A DNA stretch of 64,000 nt from JABDII01 sp963815325 (lineage in GTDB: Bacteria > Gemmatimonadota > Gemmatimonadetes > Gemmatimonadales > GWC2-71-9). Below are positions 49,282 through 57,525 of the stretch, in pieces. The first letter of the stretch is position 1; every line of letters starts with the position of its first letter. Below the pieces are notes generated by a model, which was not told the DNA's origin, did not search any database, and saw nothing but the letters and a program-made list of their open reading frames with translations. Position numbers and translations under genes: made by a program. Location: assembly GCA_963815325.1 (NCBI GenBank), contig CAWFGG010000008.1, positions 124,001 to 188,000 on the forward strand. The letters are read 5' to 3'.

Positions 49282-49461
49282 ATGGCCGAGACTCACGAAC
49301 ACGACGCGATGGTGTGCCGGGCATGTGGCCGGGAGGAGCGGGCCTCAGAAGGGTACCCCTGCGTCGACTGTGGCACCTTCGTGTGCCTCATCTGCTATTT
49401 TCGTGGGGTGGAGCGCTGCTCGAAATGCCAGGAGAAGGCAGGTCGGGCGCCCGGCACGTGA
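49282..49461 (+). CDS. 59-residue four-CxxC zinc-binding mini-protein
   Basis: 59 residues with four C-x2-C pairs at Cys12/15, 27/30, 35/38 and 46/49, enough for two zinc sites, in a B-box/RING-like spacing. GAGGG lies about 5 nt before ATG 49282; a GTG at 49270 would overlap the regulator stop. Tight coupling to the NtrC-like gene suggests a related job, perhaps protein-protein contact. Function unknown. Confidence 0.7.
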   Translation: MAETHEHDAMVCRACGREERASEGYPCVDCGTFVCLICYFRGVERCSKCQEKAGRAPGT

Positions 49462-49500
49462 GGTCGGTCTCCAGGCCCGTCACCCAATGCGCATAGGATC

Positions 49501-50199
49501 ATGAAGCGAAAACTGGTGCTCTTCGACATCGACGGCACGCTCTTGTTGACGGCAGGCGCCGGTCGCCGGGCCATCACGCAGGCCCTGGCCGAGCAACTCG
49601 GTGCCGAACCCGATTTCAGTCTGATCCACTTCGATGGGAAAACCGATCCCCAAATCATCGAAGAGCTCCTCCTTGCCGCCGGTGCCACGTCCGAGCCCGC
49701 GCCAGGCCAAATCGACTCCTTGTGCACCCGATACCTCGAACTGCTCGAAGGGGAGTTGGACCTGACCCGCGGGCAAACACAGCTCATGCCCGGTGTCGTC
49801 GAGTTACTGGAGCGATTGGATGTCGACAGCACCGTGGTGCTCGGACTCCTCACCGGCAATCTGGCTCATGGCGCAGATCTCAAGCTGCGGGCCGCAAACC
49901 TCGACCCGAGCCGGTTTGCCGTCGGCGCGTTCGGCTCCGACTCCGCCCGACGGCCCGACCTGCCGGCGATCGCCTCGCGCCGCGCCGAACCGCTCTTCGG
50001 GCGCCCCCCGCACGGGGAGGCGGTCGTGATCATCGGCGATACCCCTGCCGATATCGAATGCGGCGCCGGCATCGGTGCCAGAGCCATCGCCGTAGCCACG
50101 GGAAGTTTCTCGCTGGATGAGCTGTCCGCCCAACGGCCATACGCTGCCTTTCCTGACCTGAGCGCTACCGACCGTGTCTTGGATGCGATTCTCGGCTGA
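49501..50199 (+). CDS. HAD-family hydrolase (phosphoglycolate phosphatase-like)
   Basis: 232 residues. Motif I is FDIDGTLL with the nucleophile Asp9; motif II is in GLLTGN; motif IV is VVIIGDTPADIECG. The motif III lysine is not obvious (an Arg/Pro-rich FGSDSARRPD lies where it is expected). An alpha-helical cap occupies residues 18-95. Gph-like enzymes remove 2-phosphoglycolate, which would feed the glycolate oxidase encoded elsewhere in this window, but other phosphates are equally possible. Confidence 0.82.
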   Translation: MKRKLVLFDIDGTLLLTAGAGRRAITQALAEQLGAEPDFSLIHFDGKTDPQIIEELLLAAGATSEPAPGQIDSLCTRYLELLEGELDLTRGQTQLMPGVVELLERLDVDSTVVLGLLTGNLAHGADLKLRAANLDPSRFAVGAFGSDSARRPDLPAIASRRAEPLFGRPPHGEAVVIIGDTPADIECGAGIGARAIAVATGSFSLDELSAQRPYAAFPDLSATDRVLDAILG

Positions 50200-50271
50200 T
50201 TCCCAGTCGTCCAGCGCACTCCGGAGATACGCCTGCCCCATCGCGGCCGGGCGATCCGCGTGGGGGCGCTG

Positions 50272-51015
50272 ATGACCCAGCCACTCGACCGCGCCCACGT
50301 CATCGGATTACCGGAACTAGGTCCGTCACTCGGTCGAGTGGCATCGCCCGTCATCGATGCGCGAGGTTCCTCGGGCGTGTGGCGCGAGATCCGTGAGGTG
50401 CGCCTCGGGCTCGCGAGCAGGCTCTTCGAGGCTGGTCACTCGGCCCGCACGGCCTTGGCAGCCGGCGAATACCGACAAGCCGCGCTCCGGCTCGGTCGCG
50501 ACACCTGGGCGGAAGCCTGGGCCGCGGCGGTGGCCGACACCGGAGCCGTTGTGGTCGACCACATCAACCAGCGCCTGGAAGCCGCGGCGAAAACGGCCCG
50601 CATGCCCCGCCGCCGGGCGCGAGCGGTTCGAGTGACGGAATCCGAAGGCCATGCGTTGACGGCCAGGCTTGCTGGCGGAGCCGGCCGCCTGGTGGTGGCC
50701 CTGGACGAATTGGAGGCCATTTCCAAGGCAATCGAAGCGGAGTCCGCCCCGGCGTGGAGAGATACCGTGCTGCGCGTTGCCCGACGGCTCGAAGACGCGT
50801 GGTTGGCGCTCGAGGCGCACGTGGGGGAGGAACTCCGGCGGTGGGACGAAGAGGTCGAGCGTGTCCGGACCTGGCGGCGTCCAGCCTGGCCGCTATGGCT
50901 CGTGACCGTGGCCGTCGTCGTGCTCGCTACCTATGTCGGACTGGTGCTCGGCGGATACCTGAGAGTTCCACAACCGCTCCGGCCGTTGGTCGACTGGTGG
51001 TGGGCCCGCGGGTGA
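50272..51015 (+). CDS. Unknown protein with C-terminal membrane anchor
   Basis: 247 residues. The first 200 are predicted helical and polar (VWREIREVRLGLASRLFEAG, RRWDEEVERVRTW), and a single hydrophobic helix at about 208-229 is followed by a short tail, so it looks tail-anchored with the bulk in the cytoplasm. GGGGG precedes the ATG by about 6 nt; an earlier GTG at 50260 is possible. The stop overlaps the acpS start (GTGA at 51012-51015). No domain recognised. Confidence 0.65.
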   Translation: MTQPLDRAHVIGLPELGPSLGRVASPVIDARGSSGVWREIREVRLGLASRLFEAGHSARTALAAGEYRQAALRLGRDTWAEAWAAAVADTGAVVVDHINQRLEAAAKTARMPRRRARAVRVTESEGHALTARLAGGAGRLVVALDELEAISKAIEAESAPAWRDTVLRVARRLEDAWLALEAHVGEELRRWDEEVERVRTWRRPAWPLWLVTVAVVVLATYVGLVLGGYLRVPQPLRPLVDWWWARG

Positions 51016-51422
51016 GCATCCTGGGTGTGGGCCTCGATCTGATCGACTTGGCGCGAGCCGAACGGCTGCTCCAGCGGAAAGGGCAGCAGGCAGTACGCCG
51101 GCTCCTGACGGAAGCCGAGTATCGATCGATCCAGAATCGAACGCCGTTCGCGCAGCATTTCGCCTCGCGCCTGGCGGCGAAAGAGGCCGTGTACAAGGCG
51201 CTCCAATGCCTGCCTGGTGCTCGCGCCATCGGCTGGCGGGACATCGAAGTCGAGCGGGGGGAGGACGGGCGACCATCGGTCCGGCTGCATGGCACCGCCG
51301 CCCGGGTCCTCGCGATCCAGCCACTCGCGCGCATTCATCTTGCCTTGAGTCACTCGGCGTTGACCGCCGGCGCCGTCGCGGTGCTCGAGGCTCGCCCGGC
51401 GCACCAGGACACGCCCGCCTGA
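51012..51422 (+). CDS. acpS: Holo-[acyl-carrier-protein] synthase
   Basis: 136 residues. It transfers 4'-phosphopantetheine from CoA to ACP. The N-terminal GVGLDLIDLARAERLL carries the metal-binding Asp and FASRLAAKEAVYKAL carries the Glu/Lys pair of the active site. GTG at 51012 overlaps the previous stop as GTGA and begins the conserved first strand; the open frame upstream to 50754 belongs to a different frame of the previous gene. Confidence 0.92.
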   Translation: MSILGVGLDLIDLARAERLLQRKGQQAVRRLLTEAEYRSIQNRTPFAQHFASRLAAKEAVYKALQCLPGARAIGWRDIEVERGEDGRPSVRLHGTAARVLAIQPLARIHLALSHSALTAGAVAVLEARPAHQDTPA

Positions 51423-51448
51423 CCACTTCCAATCCCGACAGATTTAAT
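51419..51448 (+). promoter_or_regulatory. Candidate promoter and palindrome before the FTR1 gene
   Basis: CTGACC (51419-51424), an 18-nt spacer and TTTAAT (51443-51448), a 5/6 match to the -10. The palindrome AGATT-T-AATCT at 51440-51450 overlaps the -10. Iron control would be plausible but no Fur box is evident. Confidence 0.35.
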
Positions 51449-51483
51449 CTACTTTCGGCGCAACGTCACCGAGTGGATCGAGC

Positions 51484-53601
51484 ATGTCTTTTCTCTTTGG
51501 GGTCGTGCGACCCCTGTTTCATGTCGCGCTGGCCGTCTCCGTTCAACAACAGGGCGCTTCGGATCCCGCGCCGATTGTTCGCCGCATGGCCGCCATGGCC
51601 GCCCTCGCCGCGCAGGAATACCGAGTGGGGGTGTCCGAAGGCAGAATCGTCGCCCCGCCGGAGGTGGAGGAGGCTCTGCTGTTCCTGAAGGAGGCGCGCC
51701 GGACTGCGCAGCAGCTTCCTCCCGAGTGGAATCGGCGAAGTGGTGAGGCCTTGGATGAAATCATCAGGCTCGTGGGTACGACCCAGGAGCCCGATTCCGT
51801 CAGCGAACGGGTTCGACGCCTGAACCGGAGGTTGTCGCAGGAATTCGGTGTTGATTTGGACGAAATCCCTTCGGCGGCTCCGACCCTTGCCGCCGGGGCA
51901 CGCGTCTACCAGGACAATTGCGCCGGCTGTCATGGGATGCTCGGCGGCGGAGACGGCCCCGAGGCTCAGGGCTTGGATCCGGCGCCCGCTAACCTTACGG
52001 ACTGGGATGCGTTGCGCGATCGCTCGCCGCTCGACTACTACCGGCGAGTGACGCTTGGTGTTGCAGGCACGGCCATGCCTGCGTTCGAGACCCGACTGTC
52101 CCTGCACGATCGATGGGCCGTCGCCGCCTATGTCACGCGTCTCCGTCTACCACCTCCGGGCGGCAACGAGGCGAGCGCTCTCCGCTCCTTCCCGACCTCT
52201 GCCCGCATGAGCGACATCGAGATCCTCGCGGCGCTGGGCATCGATGGCGCGGCACCGTCTCCGGAAGATCTCGCCCGCGTTGCCTCCGTCCGGGACCTTC
52301 CTCTGGACCAGGCCGATCCCCACGCAGTTCGCGCCGTGGTCAACCTCGTGCGCGCTCGCACGGATAGCGCGCTTGCCTTGGCGGTGAGTGGCGAGCCGGA
52401 AGCCGCCAGGGCTCTGGCGTTCGACGCGTACCTTGCCTTCGAGGGCGTCGAACGGACACTTCGCGCCCGGGACCCGTCGCTCGCGGGGCGCCTGGAGACC
52501 ACCTTCGCCACCTTCCGCGGACGGATCGGCGGAGCTCTGCCCGCCGAACTCGAGGCGATTCGGACCGAGCTCGTCACGGGACTCGACCAGGGGGAACGCG
52601 AGCTGACGACGGCGCTTTCGCCTTTCAACCTGTTCCTCCAATCGCTGGTGATCCTGCTCCGAGAAGGCCTCGAAGCCATTCTCATCATCGGAGCGCTGAT
52701 TGCCTTCCTGCTCAAGACCGGCGCGCAAGAACGACGGCGTGACGTGCACATCGGAGTCGGTGCGGCGCTCGTGGCGAGTGTCCTGACCGCCGTGGCGCTC
52801 GAGACGATCTTCCAGATTTCACGCGCCCATCAGGAGATGCTCGAGGGCTTCACCATGTTGGCGGCCATGGCGGTGTTGTTCTACGTCAGCTATTGGCTCC
52901 TTTCGAAGATGGAGGCTGCCCGCTGGAACCGCTTCGTGAAGGGGAAGGTGCAAGAGGCCGTGGCCGGGGGCTCCGCCCTCGCCCTTCCGTCGGTGGCGTT
53001 CCTCGCGGTCTATCGCGAAGGCTTCGAAACGGTGCTCTTTTACAAGGCACTCGTGGTTTCCGCTGGCACCGGGGCGCAGACGCTCATGCCGGTGCTCGGA
53101 GGGATAGCGACCGGAGCGTTGGCCCTCGCCGCGGTGTACATCGCGATCAATCGCTACGGGGTCCGTATTCCGCTCAAGCCGTTCTTCGGCATCACGAGTG
53201 CGTTCCTGCTCTACATGGCATTCGTCTTTGCCGGGAAGGGCATCGTCGAGCTTCAGGACTCGGGATTGATCGGGGCCACGATCGTGTCCTGGGCGCCGCG
53301 CCTCCCGACCCTTGGCATGTACCCGACCGTCGAATCGCTCATGCTGCAGGCGTTGCTGGTGCTGCTCGTGTTCGGCGCCGTCGGCTGGACGTTCGTCCTC
53401 GAGCCGAGGCTCTCCCGCGCGACAACTCCTGCCCGAGCCGCCTCAGCCCGAGCGATCGAGGACCGCCCCGCCCCGGTACCGGCCGATATCGATCTGCTTC
53501 GATCGCTGGACCGCATCGATGCCGATCTCGCCGCGGTGCGTGCAGAGCTCGTCCGCATTCGCGATCGCATTACTGCTGGATCGCCGGCGCCGCCTCGCTG
53601 A
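51484..53601 (+). CDS. FTR1-family iron permease fused to an N-terminal cytochrome c domain
   Basis: 705 residues. A short signal sequence (1-20) leads into a periplasmic region of about 360 residues holding one cytochrome c domain with CAGCH at 146-150 and a likely distal Met198 in GTAMPAF. The permease follows with about seven helices and both iron-binding motifs, REGLE (393-397) and REGFE (511-515). The C-terminus is a charged helical tail. A redox centre joined to the permease suggests Fe2+ oxidation coupled to uptake, in place of the separate EfeO/EfeB partners. Convergent with lgt. Confidence 0.9.
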   Translation: MSFLFGVVRPLFHVALAVSVQQQGASDPAPIVRRMAAMAALAAQEYRVGVSEGRIVAPPEVEEALLFLKEARRTAQQLPPEWNRRSGEALDEIIRLVGTTQEPDSVSERVRRLNRRLSQEFGVDLDEIPSAAPTLAAGARVYQDNCAGCHGMLGGGDGPEAQGLDPAPANLTDWDALRDRSPLDYYRRVTLGVAGTAMPAFETRLSLHDRWAVAAYVTRLRLPPPGGNEASALRSFPTSARMSDIEILAALGIDGAAPSPEDLARVASVRDLPLDQADPHAVRAVVNLVRARTDSALALAVSGEPEAARALAFDAYLAFEGVERTLRARDPSLAGRLETTFATFRGRIGGALPAELEAIRTELVTGLDQGERELTTALSPFNLFLQSLVILLREGLEAILIIGALIAFLLKTGAQERRRDVHIGVGAALVASVLTAVALETIFQISRAHQEMLEGFTMLAAMAVLFYVSYWLLSKMEAARWNRFVKGKVQEAVAGGSALALPSVAFLAVYREGFETVLFYKALVVSAGTGAQTLMPVLGGIATGALALAAVYIAINRYGVRIPLKPFFGITSAFLLYMAFVFAGKGIVELQDSGLIGATIVSWAPRLPTLGMYPTVESLMLQALLVLLVFGAVGWTFVLEPRLSRATTPARAASARAIEDRPAPVPADIDLLRSLDRIDADLAAVRAELVRIRDRITAGSPAPPR

Positions 53602-53604
53602 GCG

Positions 53605-53631
53605 AGCGGGCCACCTATTTCTTGGCCCGCT
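53605..53631. terminator. Bidirectional hairpin between FTR1 and lgt
   Basis: AGCGGGCCA (53605-53613) pairs with TGGCCCGCT (53623-53631), a perfect 9-bp stem with a 9-nt loop. It spans the last codons of lgt and starts 3 nt after the FTR1 stop, so it can serve both convergent genes. No long T-run. Confidence 0.5.
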
Positions 53632-54448
53632 TGGTCAGGTAGGGACCGGGCTCCACGGTCTGCGTCTTCCACTGGGTCAGGAGCACGGCTCCCAGGAGGA
53701 TGAGGAGTACGCTCATGCCCTGGGCCAGCGTAAACGGGCCGAGGAGGCGATCGTCCTTGGCCCGGAGAAACTCGATCAAGAAACGTTCGCTGCCGGCGAA
53801 CACGAGATACAGAGCGAAGAGCCAGCCCGTTCCCTGCGGCCCGCGCCGGAGCTTCCAGAGCACTCCGAAAACAACCAGCATCATGCCGACCTCATACAAT
53901 TGGGTCGGATGAACGGCGAGGACGGTTGCCGGATCGAGGCCCGGCGCGGTAGTGATCCCGAACTCGTGCTGGATGTTTCCGGCGGTGGACGGTGGCAGGC
54001 CCTCGGGAAACCGCATGCCCCAGGCCACATCGGTTGGGCGGCCGTAGTCGTCATTGACCAGGAAACAGCCGACTCGGCCCAGGGCGTACGCCGCGGCCAG
54101 CGCCGGCGCGGTCAACTGCATGGTCCATCGGGCGGGCACCCGGAGGCGCCAGCCGTTCAGCAAGACGGCGACCGCCCCTCCCAGGAATCCGCCATACCAC
54201 ACCAGCCCGCCGCGGGACAGCAGGGCGTCGATATCCTGGGTAAGGGCGACGTACCACAGCTTCGCTCCCAGAATGCCCCCGATGACCGCGGCCACCGTGA
54301 TATCGGCCGCGTAGTCCTCATTCCAGCCTCGCCGTTTGAGCTCGAGCCCGATAAGCCATCCGCCCGCGAGGAATCCGACCATCATCATGATGCCGTACCC
54401 GGTGATGGTGATCGGGCCGAAGTGCAGAGTGAAGGGATAGACGGTCAT
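53615..54448 (-). CDS. lgt: Prolipoprotein diacylglyceryl transferase
   Basis: 277 residues, about seven membrane helices. It transfers diacylglycerol to the lipobox Cys of prolipoproteins at the inner membrane. ATG at 54448 overlaps the tsaD stop (ATGA) and begins MTVYPFTLHFGPITITGYG, the normal start; the frame to 54553 is not needed. Conserved GRVGCFLVNDDYGRPT and HPTQLYEVGMM are present. It serves the several lipoproteins of this window and is the last gene of the 14-gene operon. Confidence 0.94.
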   Translation of the reverse strand: MTVYPFTLHFGPITITGYGIMMMVGFLAGGWLIGLELKRRGWNEDYAADITVAAVIGGILGAKLWYVALTQDIDALLSRGGLVWYGGFLGGAVAVLLNGWRLRVPARWTMQLTAPALAAAYALGRVGCFLVNDDYGRPTDVAWGMRFPEGLPPSTAGNIQHEFGITTAPGLDPATVLAVHPTQLYEVGMMLVVFGVLWKLRRGPQGTGWLFALYLVFAGSERFLIEFLRAKDDRLLGPFTLAQGMSVLLILLGAVLLTQWKTQTVEPGPYLTKRAKK

Positions 54449-55506
54449 GAGGCGGTCACAGATGGCGGCTGGGTACGGTGGAGCCCCGGGATGGGGAGAT
54501 CGTCTTCGGGAGTGAGTGACCACGCGCTTCGCTCTCCGCGGGCCAGTCGCCACGCCCCGGCGGCGGCGATCATGGCTGCATTGTCGGTGTTGAAGCGGGG
54601 AGACGCTGCCACGACCGTGGCCTGGCCGGCTAGCCGTTGCCGCATGGCGTCGATCAAGGTCTGATTACACGCCACTCCGCCGCCAACCACCACCGTATGG
54701 TGATCGTAGCGCTGAGCCGCGTGCGCGGTCTTTTCCACCAACACCTCGATGACCGCATCCTGGAACCCGCGGGCGATATCAGCGCGCGCGGCGTCCACAT
54801 CCTCGATGCCACGGATGGCGCGCACGACCGCCGTCTTCAGTCCGCTGAATGAAAACGCGTATTGATCCCGATCGGATGCGAGGTCGCGTAACATTGGTCG
54901 GGGAAACACGAACCTGCCCGGCTGTCCTCGTGCGGCCAGCCGTTCGATCACCGGTCCGCCCGGATAACCGAGCCCCAGAGCCTTCGCCACCTTATCGAAG
55001 GCTTCCCCGGCAGCGTCATCCCGAGTTTCGCCGAGCAAGCGGTAGTCGCCCCAGCGCGCTACATCGAGCAACATGGTGTGGCCGCCGCTCACCAGCAGGC
55101 AGAGAAACGGTGGGACAAGCCCCGGGTGCTCGAGCGTTGCCGCGAAGATATGGCCTTCCATGTGATTCACCCCGATCAGGGGCACATCGAGGCTATACGC
55201 GAGGGTCTTGCCATACATGACGCCGACCAGGAGAGCGCCGACGAGTCCGGGGCCGGCCGTGACGGCGACGCCGCCGAGATCGTCGAGGCCGGTCTCGGCT
55301 TCGCGCAAGGCCTGATTGACCACCGCACCCATGGTCTTCAAGTGTTCCCGGCTGGCCAGCTCCGGGACCACTCCGCCGAATACGCGATGGATGTCTTGTG
55401 ACAGGATGACCAGGCTCGCGAGGCGCTGCGACCCGCCCTCCGGACGCAGGACCGCGGCAGAGGTCTCGTCGCACGACGTCTCGATGCCGAGTAGCGGGGC
55501 TGGCAC
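54445..55506 (-). CDS. tsaD: tRNA N6-adenosine threonylcarbamoyltransferase
   Basis: 353 residues. It completes t6A37 in ANN-decoding tRNAs together with TsaB, TsaE and TsaC. The N-terminal LGIETSCDETS, the metal-binding NHMEGH pair of histidines, LVSGGHTML, and the ATP-site VVVGGGVACNQTL are all intact. It starts 32 bp after the tlpA-like stop. Confidence 0.95.
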   Translation of the reverse strand: MPAPLLGIETSCDETSAAVLRPEGGSQRLASLVILSQDIHRVFGGVVPELASREHLKTMGAVVNQALREAETGLDDLGGVAVTAGPGLVGALLVGVMYGKTLAYSLDVPLIGVNHMEGHIFAATLEHPGLVPPFLCLLVSGGHTMLLDVARWGDYRLLGETRDDAAGEAFDKVAKALGLGYPGGPVIERLAARGQPGRFVFPRPMLRDLASDRDQYAFSFSGLKTAVVRAIRGIEDVDAARADIARGFQDAVIEVLVEKTAHAAQRYDHHTVVVGGGVACNQTLIDAMRQRLAGQATVVAASPRFNTDNAAMIAAAGAWRLARGERSAWSLTPEDDLPIPGLHRTQPPSVTAS

Positions 55507-55538
55507 GGGTGGAGTAGGCTTTCCGAGCGGCGGCAGGA

Positions 55539-56102
55539 TCAGCCCGGCGTCGGTGCGGGGTCCGGCCCGCCATCGAGCAGGCGCTCGATACGGTCCCGGT
55601 TGATTTGGGAGTTCCAGTCCTCCCGTCCGATGATGCGTCGCGTGATAACGCCGTTCTTATCCAACAAGAAACTCTCCGGCACGCCGGTCGTCTGAAATGA
55701 CTGTTGAATTCGGGTGGACGGGTCGTGGAGAATATCGAACTCGAGCCCAAGTTCCTTCGCGAATGCTCTCACCGGGCCGCTACTGCCCTCGTCGATGCTC
55801 ACGGCCGCAATCTTGAAACCGCGGGGAGCAAGTTGTTGGTACACCGCCTGCATGTCGGGCATCTCGGTTCGGCACGGCACGCACCACGTTGCCCAAATAT
55901 TGACCAAGGTGACATGGCCTGCGTATCGCTCCCGCAGTGACACCGTGTCACCCGTGGCGAGGTCGACCACTCGGAAGTCGGGCGCGGCTACGCCGGGCCT
56001 GATTTGGTCGATGCCTTTGCCGATCCGCACGAGGGCAGTGGCCCCGATCACCAGGCCGATGCCAAGAACTGCTACGATCCCCCACTGCTGTCCTCGTGTC
56101 AT
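55539..56102 (-). CDS. TlpA-like membrane-anchored thiol-disulfide oxidoreductase
   Basis: 187 residues. One N-terminal membrane anchor (about 5-27) is followed by a thioredoxin fold with active site WCVPC in NIWATWCVPCRTEMP and cis-Pro in GVPESFLLD. It faces the periplasm and probably reduces apocytochrome c or other exported proteins; two c-type cytochromes in the window are possible clients. ATG at 56102 overlaps the rpe stop (ATGA); ATG 56117 is the alternative. Confidence 0.88.
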   Translation of the reverse strand: MTRGQQWGIVAVLGIGLVIGATALVRIGKGIDQIRPGVAAPDFRVVDLATGDTVSLRERYAGHVTLVNIWATWCVPCRTEMPDMQAVYQQLAPRGFKIAAVSIDEGSSGPVRAFAKELGLEFDILHDPSTRIQQSFQTTGVPESFLLDKNGVITRRIIGREDWNSQINRDRIERLLDGGPDPAPTPG

Positions 56103-56764
56103 GCTTTGCTCGTGCATTCGATTTTGAGATCACGGACCGCCTGAGCGGGATCATCCGCTCCAAAGATGGCCGTGCCTGCGACGAAGGTATCCGCCCCTGC
56201 CTCCCACGCCCTTCGTATCGTGGCCTTTGAAATTCCCCCATCAACTTCGAGACGCGCGCCGGAGCGGTGCGCGTCGAGCAGCGCCCGTACCCGCCGGATC
56301 TTGTCCGTTGAGGCCGGGATGTAGTCCTGCCCGCCGTACCCGGGGTTGACGGTCATGACCAGCACGAGATCCACGCCCTCGATGACTTCCTCGAGCAAAC
56401 TGAGCGGCGTCCCCGGATTCAAGGCAACGCCCGCGAGCATGCCCTGGTTCCGGATCGCGGCCACGTGGCGCTGGACGTGGATCGTCGCCTCGGGATGAAG
56501 CGTGAAGATACGGGCACCGGCGGCCGCGAATTCCTCAATATAGCGCTCCGGATGTTGCACCATTAGGTGAACATCGAGCGGCAGAGCGGTGAGCCGCCCG
56601 AGGGCGCGGATGATCGGACTACCGAACGTGATCCTAGGCGTGAAGTGACCGTCCATCACGTCCACGTGGATCCAATCCGCTCCCCCGCGCGTCACCTGGT
56701 CGACCTGCTCCCCGAGACGAGCGAGATCGGCAGCCAGGATGCTGGGGGCGATGCAGCTCTTCAT
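56099..56764 (-). CDS. rpe: Ribulose-phosphate 3-epimerase
   Basis: 221 residues, TIM barrel. APSILAADLARLGEQV at the start, the metal site HVDVMDGHFTPRITFG, and LVMTVNPGYGGQ are conserved. It interconverts ribulose-5-phosphate and xylulose-5-phosphate. ATG at 56764 overlaps the PASTA-protein stop (ATGA); the longer frame to 56926 runs through that gene and is not used. Confidence 0.95.
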   Translation of the reverse strand: MKSCIAPSILAADLARLGEQVDQVTRGGADWIHVDVMDGHFTPRITFGSPIIRALGRLTALPLDVHLMVQHPERYIEEFAAAGARIFTLHPEATIHVQRHVAAIRNQGMLAGVALNPGTPLSLLEEVIEGVDLVLVMTVNPGYGGQDYIPASTDKIRRVRALLDAHRSGARLEVDGGISKATIRRAWEAGADTFVAGTAIFGADDPAQAVRDLKIECTSKA

Positions 56765-57525
56765 GGACGTTCCCGTCGTGCAAACACGAGATTGACCCTT
56801 CCTCCCTTCGGAGACAACGTCCCCGCAGCCGGGCGCTGATCGATGATTCGCCGCTCGTCGGCATCGGGTACCGTGCGGGTCGTGACTCGGCCAGCCACGA
56901 GACCGGCCAGTTCGAGCCGTTCCCATGCCTCGGCGTGCGTCAAGCCGCGGAGATCCGGCACGATGATATTAGCCGGACCGCGGCTCACCACCAACGTGAG
57001 CGTGGTGCCGGGTCGCCTGGCCACGCCCGCTTGAGGTCGGGTGGCCACGACCGTGCCCGGATCGGCGAGCGCAGCGATCGAGTCTGAGCGTTCGATGCCG
57101 AAGCCCGCCGCTTCGAGCACCAGCGTCGCCAAGGAGGTCTCGAGGCCCACCACGTCGGGGATGGGAGTCGCCGCGGGACCAGAACTCACGGTCAGCCAGA
57201 CCAGGCCCCCCTCCGGGAGTGCCAGCCCAGGGGGAGGGTCCTGCCAAATGACGGCGTCGGCCGGGATCGTGGGGTGAGGCTCCGACTCGGTGACTCGCCC
57301 GCGCAGCCCTACCGCCGCCAGGCCGGCCAGCGCATCGTCTCGCGGGAACTCCAGAACCCGGGGGACCGCCCGCTCGCCGCTCACCACCGGGGCGGGGAAG
57401 AGCCAAATCACGGTCACCAGATAACCAACGCCCGCCGCGACCACTACCCACAGGCCATTCATGACCCATCGTCTGGTCCGCTGCTTCATGCCCGTGGGTG
57501 ACGGCGTGTGTCGGCGGAACCTCAT
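56761..57525 (-). CDS. Kinase-less membrane protein with three PASTA domains
   Basis: 254 residues. A short basic cytoplasmic N-terminus (1-20), one membrane helix (about 22-44), then three PASTA repeats outside: about 50-117, 118-182 (IPDVVGLETSLATLVLEAAGF) and 184-251 (VPDLRGLTHAEAWERLELAGL). PASTA domains bind muropeptides or lipid II. In many bacteria the gene at this place, between rsmB and rpe, is a PrkC-type kinase whose outer part is made of PASTA repeats; here the kinase part is missing altogether. ATG overlaps the rsmB stop (ATGA). Confidence 0.85.
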   Translation of the reverse strand: MRFRRHTPSPTGMKQRTRRWVMNGLWVVVAAGVGYLVTVIWLFPAPVVSGERAVPRVLEFPRDDALAGLAAVGLRGRVTESEPHPTIPADAVIWQDPPPGLALPEGGLVWLTVSSGPAATPIPDVVGLETSLATLVLEAAGFGIERSDSIAALADPGTVVATRPQAGVARRPGTTLTLVVSRGPANIIVPDLRGLTHAEAWERLELAGLVAGRVTTRTVPDADERRIIDQRPAAGTLSPKGGRVNLVFARRERP

